NCBI RefSeq assembly: GCF_037176765.1
Contig: NC_090034.1
Location: forward strand, 22,793,375 to 22,857,374
From: Anolis sagrei
Taxonomy: Eukaryota > Chordata > Lepidosauria > Squamata > Anolidae
Reading direction: 5' to 3'
DNA: 64,000 nucleotides
In this document: piece after piece, positions 55,701 through 62,800 of the stretch
How the letters are laid out: every line of letters begins with the position of its first letter
Numbering within the stretch: the stretch's first letter is position 1
Translations under genes and position numbers: made by a program
The notes under the pieces: model-generated
Databases searched by the model: none
Told to the model about the DNA's origin: nothing
What the model saw: the letters and a program-made list of their open reading frames with translations, nothing else

Positions 55701-58700
55701 ATGAGTGCTAAGATTGGCTGGGGATAGCCTGCTCTCGGTCCCGCTGCTTTCTCAGGTGCGATTGGTGGGGACAAGAGACGGCCTTCTTGGTGGTGGCCTT
55801 CTTGATGGAGCTGTGGAACTCCCTTCCCTCCTGGTGTTCAGAAAAAAACCCCTTAAAACCTGGCTATGCAAGCAGGCATTCGGCAAGTGATAGTATCACT
55901 GAAGCAGCTAAATGATAACTATGGGACTGGCACAATGTTTAATATGTTTTATGTTCATGGTATGATGTCTCTTTGTATAGCTTTTAAATGTTTTAATTCA
56001 TATTTATATGTTATTGATATAGTTATGTTATGTATTGCTTTTATATGTATGTTTGGCATTAAATTTTTGCCATTTTGACATGTTGTACACCACTCTGAGT
56101 ACCTCCAGGAGTGAGAAGAGTGGTATAGAAATGCAATAAACAAACAAACAAACAAACAAATAAACAAATAAATAAATAAATAAACAAACAGCCATAACTA
56201 CCTAATAAATAACATAGTACCTTCTCAGAAAAGTCCCGATTGCATCTCCTGCCACAACATATTTCCTTATCCAACAAAGCTCACTTCTCGGAGGGCATGT
56301 ATATAGGTGAACCGCCACTTCTGGAGATTTCCAGGAAAGATAATTCACTTGTTTTGCTCAAAAAAACAAAAAAGAAAAGAAAAAGAAAAAAAAAGAAAAA
56401 AAGAAGAGTTGTCCCAAGGGAGAAGGCCACAACTACCTTGAGAAGTGTAAGTGAGTCCAAAGCTTCACTTTGCCTATCCTTCCCCATCCCTGGGATAGAT
56501 ACTGATAAACCTCTGGGTTGAATTGGTTAGACTGCATGCTCCAAGCCAGATAACAGCAATTAAAATGAAAGGAAACTTGGCCAGATAAGACTCAATAAGC
56601 CCTTTCAGCGAAGATTGTCACTTAACCACTACTGCAAGGTATCCTATCTAAGTCCCTGTTGGCCTGTTTTATGGCTTTTCTTTCCCTTATTAGCAACACT
56701 GGTCCAGTGAGGAGATCGAGGAAGGCTGGGATAAGAAGCCTGTTAAAGTGCTTGTTGGGAAAAACTTTGACAAAGTTGCCTTTAATACGAAGAACCATGT
56801 TTTTGTCATGTTCCGTGAGTATTACTCATCTCCCTGCGGAAGGGGTTCATTTGGACTGCAGTCCATTTGATTTTTGCTACTTGTGTTTGTCACCAGAGAG
56901 CGTGTTCAGCAGTATTTCCAAATGTATTTTCTTCTGTTTTCCTCCCATCACAGATGCACCTTGGTCTCACAACTGTCAAAAATTGTTCCCAGTTTGGGAA
57001 GAACTCGGCAAGTTGTATGAAAGCCGCAAAAAGGTTGTCATTGCTAAAATAGACTACACAGCAAATGAGGTCCGGTTAATGAATGTAGAAAAGTACCCCT
57101 TCTTCAGATTGTTTCCTGCAGGATCCACCACGGAGGTGAGGTGCTTTCAATTTGTAGAATTTGTGGCTATTGAAAGAAAATGGGACAATGCATTTCTCAA
57201 TTTGTAGTAAAAAATGGAGAAGGTTACCCTTTTTTTATTATTATTACAGCTTTCAGAATCTTCTAACCAGAAGGTCCAGTTGCTATAATTAACCTATAGT
57301 TAACTATTGTTAAAGGGGAACCTTTCCACATTGTGCCAATTTTGCCTGGGAATTTCCTGCATTTTCGGAAGGACACCGTAGTTGTTCAACAACAATGACA
57401 AACACTGCAGCCTGCATGGGGTTTTTCATGTCATTCTCCATACGACCTGCACTGAGTTTAGAATATAACTGTTGCACTCCAGGCCTGGGAACACCTATGA
57501 CCACAGCACCACACAAGAGTCCAGAATATAAGCAAACAGTTCATTGTAGGAACACATAAAAAGTAAAAAAAAAAATCAGGATTAAAGAAAGTAGATGTAT
57601 AATCCAAAAAGGTTTGCAATAGGTGATAATCCAGTAGGAATCCAAATGTCTCTTAGGGATCCAAAAGTAATACAGTCCAGGAATAGCCCAAAGTCACAAG
57701 AACACCTTAAGTCCACAATCAAAAGGTATACTTAAAAAAACTTGAACAGGAGCCAAAAACATTAACATGGAAACTCCCAGAATAGTTGAATCCAAAACCA
57801 AGGCCTGACTTGAACCAAAACCCAGAGAACTCAAGCCTAGCTTCTCACTTGAATGCTACATTGCCGGAACTAACCCTTACAAAAACAACTTGCTAATTAA
57901 TAGACACCCATGAAGTGTCTACTTCTTTTCCCATGGATTTTCTTCCCAACTTTCCCACATAAATGCTCAGACCTACAATGCCTATTGTCTGCTCTGATCT
58001 GTAAACAAAGGCCTTTGTTGATTTCCATAGCTCTAGGTGTTTTTTCCTGGGAGCCTTCTGAATCCACATAGTTCTTTGCCCAACTCCTTATCTAATGTTG
58101 CCATTCCTGGCTCCTCTGACTGACCTTGAAGGCCTGCACTTTCCGAGTCAGATTTCTCACAGAGAGAAGCATCATTCCCTTGACTTGAATATTCATTACT
58201 TTAAACCCCAGTCACTCCCACAATCCTCTCTAAATCATCAGTGAACCCATCAGCCTCAAGAGCCTCAGGCTGATCTACAACAATAACTTTTAATTAATTC
58301 CTCACTGCAGAAACAGTGCACTGCAGAGGTTTGGAGATAGATCAGGGCTAATTTAAAACCACTTCCTATGATCTGGGGTGATTTTTTAAAATATAAGTAA
58401 TTGAAATCTTGGAGGGAACAAATCTCTACTGTGTGATAGCAAATCAAACAGATAATTCCTAAAGAAAGCAGAGAAAAGGAAAAGGTGTGACGGAGGTAGG
58501 AAAATAATCTATTTAATTTCCAAATGGGGCATTGCGAAGCTTAAGGGAAAACCAGTTATCCCAAATGCTTTACTTATCCTGTGAGATGAGATCCATAATA
58601 ACCCCATGAAACTATTTTCATTTTCGCCATGTGAAAGGAACAGTTTTCCTCAGTCCCTTTTGGTAAAAACCTTTCAGTCTTGTATATGGCAGTTAAATCT

Positions 58701-59840
58701 TGCTACATCCCTGGATACATTTTTTTAACAATTTTTTCTATCATTCTCTCAAGTCTCCACAAAAGGCAAGAGAGGAAACCACAAATTAAACACACACAGA
58801 GAGAAAACAAATGCTTATATTCCACTGTTTGAGATAATCTAATTGAAGGGAGAACATCACCTCTGGATCCAAGTAATTCAATTCAGTGGGACTCTTTGAT
58901 AATTGAGGCATTACTCAGGTTTCCATTTTTCCTCCTATTACCCATGCATGAATTACGATCAAAGACATTTGTTGTCTCCTTTAATCTGTGAAGCAAGTGC
59001 TCTGTCACTAGGTTTGTACATGCCCAGATTCTAATGAACCAAGCAGCTTCTCTGTACATTTAGGTGTCAGTGTTACTCTTGGAATAGAAGTATTTCATTC
59101 TATTTTGCATTGCACTTGAGACATTTTCAATTTCTAGAAATGTTTACTGAGAACATTGGCAGCTGCCAGCTTCCATTCCTTGGCAAAACGAACCCACTCC
59201 AGGCTTTTTAGACCACATCTTAACAGCTGCCCAGGATCTCAACCTTATCACACTGAGAAATATCCCAGTTGTAGGACACTTCAGCCTCTTTTCAAGAATG
59301 GAGAGGCACTGAGTTTTGGGGAAATGATGCCATAATGTTTTGGGAAATGGAAATCTACAATACCTTTTTGAAAATGGTACTCCTTGCCATTTGGGAAAAT
59401 CAGTAATCTCCCTGAGAAGAGTTAAAAACTCACACGACTCAAACTTCTTAGTGGTAAACATCCACAAGCATTCGTGCAGAGCAATTAGGTTTCTCAGCTG
59501 TTAGACTGTATTTTTTTCCATGTCAGGAGTGACTTGAGAAACTGCAAGTCACTCCTGGTGTGAGAGAATTGGCCATTTGCAAGTACATTGCCCTAGGGAT
59601 GCCAGGATGTTTTTCATGTTTTACCATCCTTGTGGGAGGCTTCTCTCATATCCCTGCATAGGGAGCTGGAGCTGACAGAGGGAGCTCATCTGCACTCACC
59701 TTGGATTTGAATCTGTGATCTGTCGGTCTTCAGTCCTGCCGGCACAAGGGTTAACCCATTGCTCCACCAGGGACTTAAATGTCTTTGAACTTTGAACTTA
59801 AAGGTCTTTCAACTGTTAGGGACAAAGATATGCAAATGCA

Positions 59841-59884
<44 letters not shown>

Positions 59885-62800
59885 GAGTTTCAGAAGTGTT
59901 CTTTCAGTTGCCCAAGAAAATCTATTCTCCCTTAAAACATCTTGGTTTAAATTATGCTCTTAAGAGACAAAATAAGTAGACTTATTAATTTATTCACAAA
60001 CTTCATGTATTCAGCATACACGTACTTTGCTTCTCAGTCCAGTTACAGATAGAATTTGAAGTAGTTTCTCTGTGCAGATAACACAGGGCTTCTTTCTTAT
60101 AATCTTAACAGTCCATAGTCTAAAGCATATGTGGTCTGAGAGTCTAATAGGGTCTCTAATGAAGTCTGTTTCTATTGACTTCTGAAAGCATACTGTTCCT
60201 GCTGGTGTCTAAACTGTACTGTTTTTACATTGAAAGTCTAATAACTTCTGCCTTTCTAAAATGGAGTCTGAGTCCAGAATAGTCCCAGTTCTGATCACAT
60301 GGTTTGCAGCCTCTCACAACATAGAATTAAGAAAAACAGCAAACCAATATACACATATACAATACAGTAACTAATCTCAATTATATATATATAACAAACA
60401 ACTAGTATAGGAGGCTTGAAGAAGGCTGCTATTTCCAACACTGAGGTCATCACATGAGTTAAACTCATGTGCTTTGTGTGTGCTTTGAATGTGATTTTCC
60501 TGCTTCTTGGCAGGGGGTTGGTCTGGATGGCCCATGAGGTCTCTTCCAACTCAATGATTCTATGATCATGAGTAGTTATCCCTGGTTGAAGAGGCAGAAT
60601 TGTCCTGAAAGGAGGGAACTCTGAACACCAGTCAAACATCCTGTTCAGAGCTCCTGTGTCTTATCACAACTGAAAAACAGGTGGGATGGGAACCATCAAA
60701 GTTTCCCATCCTATTTCATTGCCCAACTGTCAGCAGTCTCTTATATCCTATGGGATTTGATGCAGAACAATAGGATCCCATGAAAAGCAATGGTTTTAAC
60801 CTAGAGCGCTGTCTCTTATATCCTGTGGGGTTTGGGGCAGAACAACTTTATCCCATGGAAAGAAATGGTTTTAACCTGGCAGCAGTTTCCATTAATGTAA
60901 GGGGCTTTGGTCAGGGCAAGGGACCTCTTGGTTTTTGGATATTGTTGTTTCTCCTGACTAAAAACAAAAAAGTAATACTGACTGTGTGATGAATGCCAGA
61001 TGAATGTATTGCCAGCTCTTTCCATTTCTGAGTGTGATGGGAAGGCAGAATGCAAAACGGGACTGCTGACAATATAAGAGTGGTGATTCTCTACCTGAAA
61101 GGGATGCTCACCCATGATTTCTCCTCTCAATGTGATGAGGAGGTCTTTAATCCCACAACTTCGTTCAGTACCTTGGAGAGCTCCTTTCTTGTACAGTATA
61201 AGCAGAAACTTTGAGGGCCCTTCCAGACAGGCCCTATATCGCAGGATCTGATCCTGAGATATAGTTTTTCTATTTATCCCAGTTTTTCTATTTATCCCAG
61301 ATTATCTGGCAGTGTGGACTCACTCATGTAATCCTGTTTAAAGCAGAAAACCTGGGATCAGATCCTGGGATATAGTGTTTGTCTGGAAGGGCCCTTTGTG
61401 ACTTCACTGCTCCAGTTACTTGGAAGACATCAGTCCTTTCATTTTCTGTGGAACGAAATCTAGGAATGGAACCCCTCTGCTAAAACTGGACCCATCCACA
61501 GTTTTTCCTTGAGAAGACTGACAACTCTCATTCTGATGATTCACTAAACATGGAAAATCGTCACTGCAACGAAAGTTGCTTTTTCAAACCATTTAACAAG
61601 GCAACTCTCTCCCCTTTCTTTTCCCCCTTTAAGGTTGTCCCATATAAAGGGGAATTCACTCTTGATGCTTTTGCCAAATTCTTAGAAGAACAGATTGAAG
61701 CAAGAAAGAAGGTAAGGGATACTTTTGATTTTCAAAGATGTTCCAAGCAAAGTGGATACACTGCATCCAATTTAGGAAGCTATCTGGAGTCGGCCAATTC
61801 CATTGGAAGCTGAACAGCTGCGGGAGCTTATGAACAGGGACAGTAAAGTTGCTTGCAGTAGGATGCTAAGTAAGGGCCCTGCATGCAACATGTTTCCCCT
61901 CCTGCTCAAAATCTACATTTATGGTTATATCCCAGGCACGGGCAAACTTGGGCCCTCCAGGTGTTTTGGACTTTAACTCCCACCATTGCTACAGCCTCAG
62001 CCCCCTTCCTTTCCCCCCTCAGCTGCTTAAGCAGCTCTTCTAATGTCTGTGGTGGAGTATCCATTGGCCTATGGAGCCCAATTTAGGTGGTTCAGTTCAC
62101 CTTGGAGGAAGTGTGCTTCGCAAATTCTTTTTGCACAATCTGCCAAGGGTTTAATTGTGCTTCTTTTTTTACTTGGGTGATAGTTGGAGGTAACAATTTG
62201 TTGGGAGCTAACATCTCCCAACAAAGGATCCCCCATGCATGGAGCAGCCAGCCTTTAAAGCTGCAAGGCTATTCAATGCTAACTAAGGTGGTCAATTGCA
62301 ACATTCACACTTGCCTCCAACAGACAAGCGTTCTCTCTCCCACCCTGGATATTCCACAGATATATAAACCTCACTTGTCTAGTTTCCAACAGACCTCACA
62401 ACCTCTAAGGATGCCTGCCATAGATGTGGGTGAAACGTCAAGAGATAATGCTTCTGGAACATGGCCAGACGCCTGAAAAACTCGCAACAACTCAGTGATT
62501 CTGGCCAGGAAAGCCTTCGACAATACATTGTTTTGGAAAAGAAAAGGCCCGAGGCTGTTGGGAATGGTGGGAGTTGAAGTCCAAAACATCTGTAGGGCCT
62601 AAGTTTGCTCATTCCTTTGATATCCCATGTAGCTAAAAAAGTACATCTCTCTCTTAGAATCACTGCCAACCATATTGTCCTCGGCTGGTTCTATTTTCCT
62701 AAATGAATGTGTAAATTAAGAGTGATGATGCGGGTGGTGTGGGTCATATTCCACTCCCTCCCCAATGGGAGGTGACAGCAACCCTGAAAATTCAATCTAG

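Noticed and set aside
56240-56521. Lysine-rich 93-codon frame
   Set aside because: Produced by the A/G tract at 56,358-56,410.
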